Positions 1 to 6,426 of a DNA stretch of 24,935 nucleotides are shown in pieces. The DNA lies in the NCBI GenBank assembly GCA_018816815.1, contig JAHIVD010000049.1, positions 1 through 24,935 of the forward strand. Reading direction: 5' to 3'. The position numbers were made by a program, and so were the translations under genes. This stretch comes from Patescibacteria group bacterium (lineage in GTDB: Bacteria > Patescibacteriota > Microgenomatia > Daviesbacterales > UBA10151). How positions within the stretch are numbered: position 1 is the first letter of the stretch; each line of letters begins with the position of its first letter. Below the pieces are notes generated by a model, which worked only from the letters and a program-made list of their open reading frames with translations, was not told where the DNA came from and made no database searches.

Positions 1-90
1 GAGTTATATCTGGAGGACCAAACTAAGGTTGAGTTAACTCCCATTCATAAACCCAAACTTCAAGATTTACCCATTCAAATTAATGCCTAG
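1..90 (+). CDS. hicB: HicB-family antitoxin, C-terminal fragment (cut by window edge)
   Basis: An open frame enters from the left edge and ends with TAG at 88-90, leaving 29 codons. The peptide (ELYLEDQTKVELTPIHKP...LPIQINA) is acidic, then rich in Pro and Lys, as in the C-terminal tail of HicB antitoxins. The identification rests mainly on context: the next gene is a clear HicA toxin whose ATG (83) overlaps this stop by 8 nt, the usual arrangement of a co-translated toxin-antitoxin pair. In that family HicB binds and blocks HicA and usually represses its own promoter. The N-terminal part and promoter lie outside the window, so whether the antitoxin is intact cannot be judged. Confidence 0.6.
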   Translation, partial: ELYLEDQTKVELTPIHKPKLQDLPIQINA

Positions 91-307
91 GCTATACTCT
101 GCTAAAATTATTTTGTCAGCCTTGCAAAGAGCAGGCTTTATCATTGTTTCTCAAAAAGGCAGTCATATTAAATTATCTAAAAGCCAGAGAAGAAAAAGTT
201 TTACTGTGATCGTTCCCAATCACAAAGAGATTGCGATGGGTACATTTTTCAGTATTTTAAGACAGGCTGACATGACCAAAAAAGAACTGGAAAAATTTAT
301 AAAATAA
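83..307 (+). CDS. hicA: HicA-family mRNA interferase toxin
   Basis: This 74-residue basic protein has the HicA double-stranded-RNA-binding-like fold signature. An N-terminal helix (SAKIILSALQRAGF) precedes GSHIKL, which carries the family's catalytic His, and then IVPNHKEIAMGTFFSILRQADM, typical of HicA. The length is normal for the family (about 60-80 residues). HicA cleaves mRNA and tmRNA when its HicB partner is lost. The start at 83 overlaps the end of the upstream antitoxin frame and needs no separate ribosome binding site if translation is coupled. The gene looks intact: the catalytic His is present and there is no frameshift. A perfect palindrome lies just after its stop. Confidence 0.85.
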   Translation: MPRLYSAKIILSALQRAGFIIVSQKGSHIKLSKSQRRKSFTVIVPNHKEIAMGTFFSILRQADMTKKELEKFIK

Positions 308-312
308 CGCCT

Positions 313-338
313 GTTTTAATGATTTAAATCATTAAAAC
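313..338. terminator. 26-bp perfect palindrome between convergent genes
   Basis: Positions 313-338 form a perfect 26-bp inverted repeat centred on TTTAAA, with half-site GTTTTAATGATTT. It sits between the stop of hicA (307) and the stop of the convergent gene on the other strand (340). Placement and symmetry suggest a bidirectional transcription terminator. The stem is almost purely A/T, so it is weaker than a classical intrinsic terminator; a dimeric protein-binding site is an alternative. Confidence 0.5.
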
Positions 339-339
339 A

Positions 340-996
340 TTATCGGGTAAATTTAAAAGTAGAAAGAATTTTATCCCCACTCTCTCCAATCACCCTGAAC
401 AAATACATCTTGCTGTCTTTTGCCGCATAAATAAATTTTGGTTTTCCCGGTTGATAATCAATAGCTCCGGATTTAGCCGTAATGCCTGAAATTGTGGCTT
501 CCTTTCTTGGAGCTAAGACAAATTTTCCCGTATAAGTAAAATCTCCCCAGACAAACGGGTAATACCAGTAGTTTTTATACCACTCATCAATACTTAAATT
601 ATCTGAATTATCAAAAACCCAAATTGTAAAAGGATTTGTATCAAAAGAATTTGATTTATCCAACAAAACCACTACTCCTAAAGATTTTCCTGGTTCATAC
701 CCTACATAACCTTTAAAATTTTTTCTATAGTCTCCGTTGCCTCTTTTATTATATGCTTCTTCTGAATCTTCTTTAACTGTAAAATCAATATTTGAATATT
801 GGAATTCAAAACTCAAATAATTATTTTGGTAATCAGACAGCACAGAGGAAGTAATCGCCGCTTTCGCTGGAGGATCTTGAGCTGGAGACTTTGTTAATAC
901 CGGAGATTTTGTTAATCCAAAAATAAAGATACCGATTAACCCGATAAATAGTAAAACTACAATAATGATGAAAAGGGAGACAGTGCCTTTTTGCAT
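340..996 (-). CDS. secreted or membrane-anchored protein, PsbP-like C-terminal domain
   Basis: The protein has about 218 residues. A short basic N terminus (MQKGTVS) precedes one hydrophobic segment at roughly residues 7-27, then a Lys/Pro/Ala-rich linker and a globular domain facing outside. The domain opens with NNYLSFEFQYS and ends with GDKILSTFKF, a layout recalling the PsbP-like surface proteins frequent in Patescibacteria; that family link is from memory of the pattern. I placed the start at 996 instead of the longer 1041 because GGAG lies 6 nt upstream of this ATG and the TM segment follows directly. This is one of the few genes here with a clear Shine-Dalgarno sequence. Function unknown. 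It converges on hicA and diverges from the SurA-N gene. Confidence 0.65.
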   Translation of the reverse strand: MQKGTVSLFIIIVVLLFIGLIGIFIFGLTKSPVLTKSPAQDPPAKAAITSSVLSDYQNNYLSFEFQYSNIDFTVKEDSEEAYNKRGNGDYRKNFKGYVGYEPGKSLGVVVLLDKSNSFDTNPFTIWVFDNSDNLSIDEWYKNYWYYPFVWGDFTYTGKFVLAPRKEATISGITAKSGAIDYQPGKPKFIYAAKDSKMYLFRVIGESGDKILSTFKFTR

Positions 997-1038
997 AATT
1001 TTCTCCGAAACTTTACAACTTCTACAAACACGGAGTAT

Positions 1039-1068
1039 CATCTATCGTGCTAAAGCGCACAACAGATG
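1039..1068. other. imperfect hairpin in divergent intergenic region
   Basis: CATCT (1039-1043) pairs with AGATG (1064-1068), and inside it GTGC (1047-1050) pairs with GCAC (1057-1060), with a small symmetric internal loop and the loop TAAAGC. It lies upstream of the 340-996 gene, within its likely leader, so it could be a 5'-UTR structure. No known riboswitch is recognised. Confidence 0.3.
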
Positions 1069-1110
1069 CTTCCTCAGGTGCTTGCTTATAATTTCATCAT
1101 AAATTAACTA

Positions 1111-1140
1111 TTGCCAAAATACAATTAGTTCTGCTATTAT
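1111..1140 (+). promoter_or_regulatory. sigma70-type promoter of SurA-N gene, leaderless
   Basis: The -35 box TTGCCA (1111-1116), an 18-bp spacer ending in TGC (extended -10) and the -10 box TATTAT (1135-1140) are followed by just 6 nt before ATG 1147. Transcription would begin at or within a base of the start codon, giving a leaderless mRNA. Confidence 0.65.
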
Positions 1141-1146
1141 CGGTCA

Positions 1147-1821
1147 ATGGTAAAAAGGACACCTGTTAAAACTTCATCTATTACACAAATCACACAAAAA
1201 CAACCATTTGGCTTTATCAATAAACTACTGGATAAATTTTATGGTTATAAAAATTTCCGGTCCTCAAAGAAATTTTATATTGTTCTAATAATCATAGGGT
1301 TGCTGTTTTTGGTAATATTCAAAAAAAATTGGTTTGTTGCTGCAACAGTAAACGGCTCACCTCTCAATAATTTAGAATTGCAAATGCGTCTTAACCAAGA
1401 TTTCCGCTCTCAAACTTTAACTCAAATGATAAATGAAAAAGTAATTTTGGACGAAGCTGTAAAAAATCATGCAATAGTATCAGATGCGGAAGTTGATAAA
1501 AAAATCTCGGAAATAGAAACAAGTCTAGGTGGAGCAGAAACCCTGGATGCCATGCTTACCCAACAAGGACAAACAAAAGCAAGTATTAAAAAACAAATCA
1601 AACTGCAATTAACAATTGAGAAACTCTACGCTAACACTGCTACAGTTTCCGCAGAAGAAGTTGCAAATTTTATAGAACAAAATAAGAGCCAATTACGTGC
1701 AACTGATTCTGCAGAACAGGAAAAAGAAGCTTTTGATAATCTCAAAAATCAAAAAATAACTCAAATCTTTTCAGAAAAATTCCAGGAACTTAAAACAAAA
1801 GCCAATATTCAAATCTTCTAA
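1147..1821 (+). CDS. membrane-anchored SurA N-terminal domain protein (chaperone-like)
   Basis: The protein has 224 residues: a basic cytoplasmic N terminus, one TM segment at about residues 44-60 (FYIVLIIIGLLFLVIF), then an extracytoplasmic helical domain. The run ATVNGSPLNNLELQMRLNQDF, LTQMINEKVILDEAVKNH and VSDAEVDKKISEIE is the pattern of the SurA/PrsA/PpiD N-terminal chaperone domain. No parvulin PPIase domain follows, so it is shorter than SurA or PrsA and probably acts only as a holdase for secreted proteins. It has no Shine-Dalgarno sequence but a -10 box 6 nt upstream. The next gene (femAB) starts 17 nt after its stop but has its own -10-like box. I do not assign a gene name because the domain is shared by several families. 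Confidence 0.75.
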   Translation: MVKRTPVKTSSITQITQKQPFGFINKLLDKFYGYKNFRSSKKFYIVLIIIGLLFLVIFKKNWFVAATVNGSPLNNLELQMRLNQDFRSQTLTQMINEKVILDEAVKNHAIVSDAEVDKKISEIETSLGGAETLDAMLTQQGQTKASIKKQIKLQLTIEKLYANTATVSAEEVANFIEQNKSQLRATDSAEQEKEAFDNLKNQKITQIFSEKFQELKTKANIQIF

Positions 1822-1826
1822 TTTGG

Positions 1827-1832
1827 TATACT
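1827..1832 (+). promoter_or_regulatory. -10 box of femAB-like gene, leaderless spacing
   Basis: TATACT at 1827-1832 lies 6 nt before ATG 1839, with no Shine-Dalgarno sequence between. No good -35 box is visible at 16-18 bp. The box overlaps the 3' flank of the upstream gene. Confidence 0.5.
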
Positions 1833-1838
1833 TGTCGC

Positions 1839-2834
1839 ATGAATTTACGACCAATTGGCGACAAACAAAAATCAGAGTACAATAAACTAGTCACTCATAT
1901 CATCCAATCATGGCAATGGGGAGAATTTAGAAAATCGCTACAGATTCCACTTCTACGCTACGGTGTATACCGCAGAAACAAATTATCTAAAGCATTCCAG
2001 CTAACTCTGCACAAAATTCCGTTTACAGACCAATACGTTGGATATCTTCCTAAAGGACCATCCCCTGATAAAGAATTAGCAAAGACTTTAAAACAAATTG
2101 GCAAAGAAAAAAATTGTGCTTTTATAAAAATAGAACCAAACGTCAAAGCATCAACAGTTGACAGAAATTTCATAATTTCACCTAAACCGTTATTTACAAA
2201 ATATAATTTTGTACTGGATTTAACTAAGACTGAAGAAGATATTTTAAAAAACATGCACCCTAAAACAAGATACAACATCAAAGTCGCTCAAAAGCATAAT
2301 GTAAAAGTAAAAGAAAGAACAGACAATGAGGCTTTTGAAATTTATCTAAAACTCTATTTCAAAACTACCCAAAGACAAGGCTATCATGGCCATAATAAAG
2401 ATTACCACCGTAAAGTATGGAAAACCCTAAAGGATGCTGGTATGGCTAGATTATTAATTGCTACATATGATAACCAACCCTTAACTGCATGGATGTTGCT
2501 AAATTTTAAAGACACTCTTTATTACCCTTATGGTGGATCTTCCAGAGCTCATCCAAAAGTTATGGCAAACAACTTAGTGGCTTGGGAAGCTATAAAACTG
2601 GGGCAAAGATTAAAGTTGAAAAAATTTGACATGTGGGGAGCGCTTGGACCAAACACAAACTCTCAAGATCCTTGGTACGGATTTCACAGGTTTAAACAAG
2701 GATACGGAGGAAAATTGGTAGAATATATTGGAACTTATGATTTAGTATTTAATTGGCCGGTTTATTGGATATTTACTCTGATAGATAAACTAACTCCTTT
2801 AAAAGTATTTCTGTTAAAATTACTTAGAAAATAA
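1839..2834 (+). CDS. FemAB-family peptidoglycan bridge aminoacyltransferase
   Basis: This 331-residue protein belongs to the FemA/FemB (FemX, MurM) family: tandem GNAT-like domains that transfer amino acids from aminoacyl-tRNA to the stem peptide of lipid II. Family signatures are an early WQWGEFRKSL, VGYLPKGPSPDKELAKTLKQIG with FIKIEPNV, the central MHPKTRYNIKVAQKHNVKV, and the C-terminal YYPYGGSSRAHPKVMANNLVAWEAIKLGQ, KKFDMWGALGP and GFHRFKQGYGGKLVEYIG. FemA and FemB carry an extra coiled-coil arm; this protein is shorter, like the single-addition FemX/MurM type and many Patescibacteria homologues. The length looks complete. It implies a peptidoglycan wall with cross-bridges. It lies 17 nt downstream of the SurA-N gene, so read-through is possible in addition to its own promoter. 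Confidence 0.88.
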   Translation: MNLRPIGDKQKSEYNKLVTHIIQSWQWGEFRKSLQIPLLRYGVYRRNKLSKAFQLTLHKIPFTDQYVGYLPKGPSPDKELAKTLKQIGKEKNCAFIKIEPNVKASTVDRNFIISPKPLFTKYNFVLDLTKTEEDILKNMHPKTRYNIKVAQKHNVKVKERTDNEAFEIYLKLYFKTTQRQGYHGHNKDYHRKVWKTLKDAGMARLLIATYDNQPLTAWMLLNFKDTLYYPYGGSSRAHPKVMANNLVAWEAIKLGQRLKLKKFDMWGALGPNTNSQDPWYGFHRFKQGYGGKLVEYIGTYDLVFNWPVYWIFTLIDKLTPLKVFLLKLLRK

Positions 2835-2835
2835 T

Positions 2836-2925
2836 ATCTCAAAACTCAAAACCACAACTCAAATTTAAAAAGTTTTTAGATTTAAGATACAGATTTATGA
2901 TTTGAGATCAAAGATTTGAGATTAT
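2836..2925. repeat. intergenic cluster of CTCAAA / TTTGAG repeats
   Basis: The gap after femAB holds several copies of the hexamer CTCAAA in its first half (from 2840) and TTTGAG in its second half (TTTGAGATC at 2901 and TTTGAGATT at 2915). The copies lie in inverted orientation, so the transcript could fold back on itself. It looks like decayed small interspersed repeats; no gene or known RNA is recognised. Confidence 0.4.
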
Positions 2926-2927
2926 CT

Positions 2928-3449
2928 ATGGATATTACTTTAATCATCTCCGGAGGCATCTTAATAGGCTGCATAATAGCTCTCTCCTGGTTTGCAGGAT
3001 CAGATGCACCATATGTCCCAACTAAAATGGACAAAATAAAAGAAATCTTAAAACTCGCAGGGGATAAAAAAACACCTGTCTTCCCTTTGATAGGAAAGAA
3101 ATTTTACGAACTGGGATCAGGAGACGGCAGGGTAGTGCGCGAAGCAGCCAGACTCGGCGCCAAAGCTTTTGGAATAGAACAATCATGGATTAGGGTTTTA
3201 TATTCCAGATGGAAATCCCACAATCTTAAATTAAATAATGCCAAATTCATGCATGGCAATATTTTCAAAAAAAATTATAAAGATGCAGATATTGTATATA
3301 TTTATCTTTTATCAAAAGCTGTTAAAAGATTAGAAAAAAAATTGTCAAATGAATTAAAAAAAGAATCTGTGATGATTACTCAAACCTACCATTTTCCAAC
3401 CTTAAAACCATTTAAAAAAACCGATGATTTTTGGTTTTACAAAACCTAA
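2928..3449 (+). CDS. membrane-anchored class I SAM-dependent methyltransferase
   Basis: This is a 173-residue protein with an N-terminal TM helix (residues 3-22, LIISGGILIGCIIALSWFAG) and a Rossmann methyltransferase domain. Motif I is FYELGSGDGRVVREAARLGAKAFGIEQS, with the acidic residue (E) at the end of strand 2. DADIVYIYLLSKAVKRLEKKL fits motif IV and the following helix. The TM helix plus a compact domain resembles the FAM173/ATPSCKMT-type lysine methyltransferase group; this is a suggestion from layout, and the substrate is unknown. I chose ATG 2928 over the upstream TTG (2916), which lies in the repeat cluster. The final codons overlap the first copy of an 18-bp tandem duplication. It converges on the M24 peptidase gene. 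Confidence 0.72.
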   Translation: MDITLIISGGILIGCIIALSWFAGSDAPYVPTKMDKIKEILKLAGDKKTPVFPLIGKKFYELGSGDGRVVREAARLGAKAFGIEQSWIRVLYSRWKSHNLKLNNAKFMHGNIFKKNYKDADIVYIYLLSKAVKRLEKKLSNELKKESVMITQTYHFPTLKPFKKTDDFWFYKT

Positions 3450-3479
3450 ATTGTAATCAATACCTAAATTGTAATCAAT
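3444..3479. repeat. perfect 18-bp tandem duplication spanning two convergent stops
   Basis: The unit ACCTAAATTGTAATCAAT occurs twice head to tail, at 3444-3461 and 3462-3479. The first copy contains the TAA stop of the plus-strand methyltransferase and the second contains the TAG stop (read on the minus strand) of the M24 peptidase. The peptidase's last residues LITI are encoded in this region. Confidence 0.85.
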
Positions 3480-4552
3480 TTTTTCGTAGCATTAGTTAAC
3501 TGCCTTATGCCCTTTTTTTCCAAAACAAATAAATCTTCAATCCTAACCCCACCAAAACCTTCTGAGTATATTCCGGGTTCTATAGAAAACACCATTCCTT
3601 CTTTTAAAATCTCCCGACTTTGGCGTGATAAACGGGGGGATTCGTGTACATCCAAACCAACACCATGTCCTAAAGAATGAGGAACCGCAGGGTAGTTTTT
3701 GGAAATTATGTAATCCCGGGCTACTTTATCAACCTGAGCTGCTTTCAACTCTTTACCGGACTTTATAGCCGAATTAACAAAATTAATGGCTTTTTGTTGC
3801 GCCTTTAAAACTGTTTCAAAAATTGCCTTTTGTTCTTTAGTAGGTTTTCCAAAAAAAACAGTCCTTGTCATATCAGAGCAATAATTTTCAAACTTAACCC
3901 CGAAGTCCAACAATATAAATTCCTTGTCTCCGGTTAATTTAGTGTTGCCTGTTTGGTGATGCGGGATAGAAGAATTTTTACCAAAAGCCACAATAGGTGG
4001 AAAGGACAACTCTGCCCCGTGTTTTTTAATGTAAGACTCCAGTTCCTGCGCCAACTGTTTTTCGCTGATGCCGGCTTTAATTTTCCCTAAGATATATTTA
4101 AAAACCTGATCTCCTAAGTTTGCCGCTTTTTCAATTTTTTGAATTTCATCTTCGCTTTTGATGCTTCTTAAAAGGGATGCATTAAAATGCTTTAATTTTT
4201 TAAAATGTTTTTGTAAGATTTTATGTTCTGAAACTACTAAATTATCTTCTTCAATGCCCAATTTTTTAATTTGTTTTTTATGTTTTTTAAAAAGTGCGTC
4301 TATCCTCTTTCCGGGACTTCTTTCAAAAAGCTGCAGATGAGGAACTTGTTTTTTAATGCTTTCGCAGTATCTAGCGTCAGTAATAATATAGCCAAAATTT
4401 TGCCCCAAAAAAATATATGCTTCCCGTTCGTCTTGGGAAAAATTAGCATAACCTGTAAAATATGTAATATTGGAAACAGCAGAAATTAAAACAGCATCCA
4501 AGTTTTCTTCAGCCAATAACGCCCTTAATTTCTTAATTCTAAGCTCAAACAT
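3464..4552 (-). CDS. M24 family Xaa-Pro aminopeptidase/dipeptidase
   Basis: This 362-residue two-domain creatinase-type peptidase removes residues next to proline from peptides. The N-terminal domain (about 1-130) includes LDAVLISAVSNITYFTGY. The C-terminal pita-bread domain has all five dinuclear-metal ligands: D216 (LLDFGV), D227 (CSDMTRTVFFG), H296 (HSLGHGVGLDVHE), E325 (FSIEPGIY) and E339 (VRIEDL). Length matches PepQ/YpdF-type enzymes, and it is likely cytoplasmic, with no signal peptide. No Shine-Dalgarno sequence is seen; a -10-like TAGAAT lies 6 nt upstream. It diverges from sbcD across 42 bp. PepP versus PepQ substrate preference cannot be told from the sequence. Confidence 0.92.
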   Translation of the reverse strand: MFELRIKKLRALLAEENLDAVLISAVSNITYFTGYANFSQDEREAYIFLGQNFGYIITDARYCESIKKQVPHLQLFERSPGKRIDALFKKHKKQIKKLGIEEDNLVVSEHKILQKHFKKLKHFNASLLRSIKSEDEIQKIEKAANLGDQVFKYILGKIKAGISEKQLAQELESYIKKHGAELSFPPIVAFGKNSSIPHHQTGNTKLTGDKEFILLDFGVKFENYCSDMTRTVFFGKPTKEQKAIFETVLKAQQKAINFVNSAIKSGKELKAAQVDKVARDYIISKNYPAVPHSLGHGVGLDVHESPRLSRQSREILKEGMVFSIEPGIYSEGFGGVRIEDLFVLEKKGIRQLTNATKKLITI

Positions 4553-4594
4553 GACCGTATTCTATCATGAATTTTAAGTGGTATAATCCACTCG
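4553..4594. promoter_or_regulatory. divergent promoter region, M24 peptidase / sbcD
   Basis: In 42 bp between two start codons there are two -10 boxes. On the minus strand TAGAAT (4564-4559) lies 6 nt from the peptidase ATG. On the plus strand TATAAT (4582-4587) lies 7 nt from the sbcD ATG. The plus-strand box is flanked by AGTGG (4577-4581) and CCACT (4588-4592), an inverted repeat that could be an operator. -35 boxes are weak on both strands. Confidence 0.6.
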
Positions 4595-5776
4595 ATGAAA
4601 CTACTGCATTTTTCCGACATGCATATCGGCATGGAAAATTATTCCAAGTTGGACCCGGTTACAGGGCTTTCCACTGGATTGCTCGATTTCTTCAAAACTT
4701 TTGATTTTATAGTTGAAAAAGCTTTTGAAGAGCAGGTTGACGCGGTTTTGTTTGCAGGAGACGCCTATAAAACCAGGGACCCAAATCCCACCCAACAGCG
4801 GGGTTTTGGCGAAAGAATCAAAAAACTGGCCAACAAAATCCCGGTTGTGTTGGTAGTGGGAAACCATGACACTCCAAACGCGGAAGGCAAAGCCAATACT
4901 TTAGATATCTATTCTGCCCTGGAAATAGAAAATGTCTGGGTTTCCAGAAAGCCGGAACTTTTGCAGATTCCCACCCCTTCGGGCAATTTGCAAATCATCA
5001 CTCTTCCATGGCTCCATAAAAATGATTATAAGCAGGTGGCTGAAAAATTAAAACTTATGTATGAAAAAATTAAACCTTTGCCAACGGGCGGGCCTGCTGT
5101 TTTTTTGTCACACGCCGAAATAGAAGGCGCGGCTTTCGGGTCGGAAAAGGGGCTTACTATCGGCAACGATATCTCAATTCCTTTGCCGCTGCTCCAGGAT
5201 AAAAAACTCTGCTACGCGGCTTTAGGCCATATCCACAAACACCAGATACTCTCTAAGAATCCTCTCATTGTTTATTCCGGCTCGCCCCAAAGGATAGATT
5301 TTGGCGAAGAAAAAGAAAAAAAAGGTTTTATAATAGTAGAGATATCAGCTATCAGCCGTCAGTCGTCAGATAAATTCAAAACAAGCTATAAATTTATTCC
5401 CTCAAGGGCAAGAAAATTTTTAACAATTACGGTCGACCTGAAAACCGATGATAAAGACCCGACTCAAACTATTTTAGACAAGATTAAAAAAAATAATATC
5501 CGGGGTAAAATTGTCCGGTTGATAATCAATATCCACGGAGAACTGGATCAGGATATCGGGATGGATAAAATTAAAAAGGCGCTGCATCCGGCTCACATTG
5601 TGGCGGGAATTTCCAGGAATGTGGACAGGGTTGAGAGAGAAAAATTAAGTTTGGGGAAAGATGTTGAAACTTTAACTCCTGTTTCAGCCTTAAAAAAATA
5701 CTTTGAAGTAAAAAAATACTCCCCTGCAAAACAAAGAGAATTGGAAAATTACGCCACAGCGCTTTTAGAATCCTGA
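4595..5776 (+). CDS. sbcD: SbcD, nuclease subunit of SbcCD (Mre11 family)
   Basis: This 393-residue calcineurin-like metallophosphoesterase is the nuclease partner of SbcC; the complex opens hairpins and trims DNA ends. All Mre11/SbcD motifs are present in order: FSDMHIG (D8, H10), FAGDAYKTRDPNP (about 52-62), VVGNHDTP (about 88-94), LSHAEIEG (about 170) and ALGHIHKHQ (about 210). The C-terminal region (about 260-390) fits the capping domain. Residues from about 249 (EISAISRQSSDKF) are encoded by a tandem 7-bp repeat that looks like an intergenic repeat captured in the gene. No Shine-Dalgarno sequence is seen; TATAAT lies 7 nt before the ATG. The partner sbcC follows, but 650 nt away. Confidence 0.95.
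   Translation: MKLLHFSDMHIGMENYSKLDPVTGLSTGLLDFFKTFDFIVEKAFEEQVDAVLFAGDAYKTRDPNPTQQRGFGERIKKLANKIPVVLVVGNHDTPNAEGKANTLDIYSALEIENVWVSRKPELLQIPTPSGNLQIITLPWLHKNDYKQVAEKLKLMYEKIKPLPTGGPAVFLSHAEIEGAAFGSEKGLTIGNDISIPLPLLQDKKLCYAALGHIHKHQILSKNPLIVYSGSPQRIDFGEEKEKKGFIIVEISAISRQSSDKFKTSYKFIPSRARKFLTITVDLKTDDKDPTQTILDKIKKNNIRGKIVRLIINIHGELDQDIGMDKIKKALHPAHIVAGISRNVDRVEREKLSLGKDVETLTPVSALKKYFEVKKYSPAKQRELENYATALLES
5343..5370 (+). repeat. four tandem 7-bp units inside sbcD
   Basis: The units TATCAGC, TATCAGC, CGTCAGT and CGTCAGA run head to tail within the coding region. They encode part of ISAISRQSSD, a surface-loop-like stretch between the phosphoesterase and capping domains. Confidence 0.65.
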
Positions 5777-5831
5777 ATAAATCAGCGGTTGCAATAAATC
5801 CTCCGGCGATTGCTTATCAATTGTTAAAATT

Positions 5832-6281
5832 CTAATCTAAAGTTCTAATTTCTCTATTGAAGATAAGCGTTCGAAAGAATAAAACGGCAGAACCCCCACT
5901 ATCACTATGATGGGAATACAGCGTCAACTTATTATCCTCTCCGTAGCGAAGAAAAAGCGCCGCATTTTTAAAACCAACAGTATCTCCAATAATATCCCAG
6001 GCTACAAGATTCGTTGGTACTGCGGCCCTAGGGCGCACATTATAAACTGCAATAGTATCAAGAATTCTTCCAGCTCTATTATCCCTCTTTCTTGGACTTA
6101 GCAACATTTCTCTTGCATCTCTTGGACTTAGACAAGCCCCTCTTATGACTCCAGTCCCTGCGCTAAAGGGAACCCGCGGCATCTCAAATCCATCCTTTTC
6201 CCAACCAAAAACCTTTCCTGCGTTCGCTTGAGCTGTTAAATAAGAAGACACACGAATGCCAGAAAGCTTCGCTGCTTCCAT
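5832..6281 (-). CDS. uncharacterised protein, possibly 5'-truncated pseudogene
   Basis: I do not recognise this 149-residue ORF. It contains MEAAKLSGIRVSSYLTAQANAG, RGACLSPRDAREMLLSPRKRDN and LFLRYGEDNKLTLYSHHS; it has no TM segment and more Arg than its neighbours. It lies antisense between sbcD and sbcC. Its ATG (6281) has neither a Shine-Dalgarno sequence nor a -10 box at the spacing seen for other genes here. The same frame stays protein-like upstream: PVIGLYIPQFPVIVETRVPW directly precedes the ATG, then a TAG (6344-6342), then FASIVNPERFDN further upstream. This suggests that the original gene was longer and has a nonsense mutation and a lost 5' end. It could instead be a young ORF or a short intact gene. 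Confidence 0.45.
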   Translation of the reverse strand: MEAAKLSGIRVSSYLTAQANAGKVFGWEKDGFEMPRVPFSAGTGVIRGACLSPRDAREMLLSPRKRDNRAGRILDTIAVYNVRPRAAVPTNLVAWDIIGDTVGFKNAALFLRYGEDNKLTLYSHHSDSGGSAVLFFRTLIFNREIRTLD

Positions 6282-6383
6282 CCATGGAACTCTTGTTTCA
6301 ACAATTACCGGAAATTGCGGAATATATAATCCAATTACAGGCTAGTTGTCAAATCTTTCTGGATTAACTATACTTGCAAACAG

Positions 6384-6414
6384 ATTGCTTCTCCGCCAGC
6401 TGGCGGATCGCAAT
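6384..6414. repeat. REP-like imperfect hairpin upstream of sbcC
   Basis: A perfect 16-bp GC-rich palindrome (TCCGCCAGCTGGCGGA, 6392-6407) is nested in an outer pair ATTGC (6384-6388) / GCAAT (6410-6414). The form GATTGCTTC...TCGCAATGACGG resembles extragenic palindromic repeats found in many bacterial genomes. It is much more GC-rich than its surroundings and ends 12 nt before the sbcC ATG. Confidence 0.65.
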
Positions 6415-6426
6415 GACGGATAAACA

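Noticed and set aside
4158..4489. Plus-strand ORFs inside the M24 peptidase gene
   Set aside because: Shadows of a gene with all five metal ligands intact.
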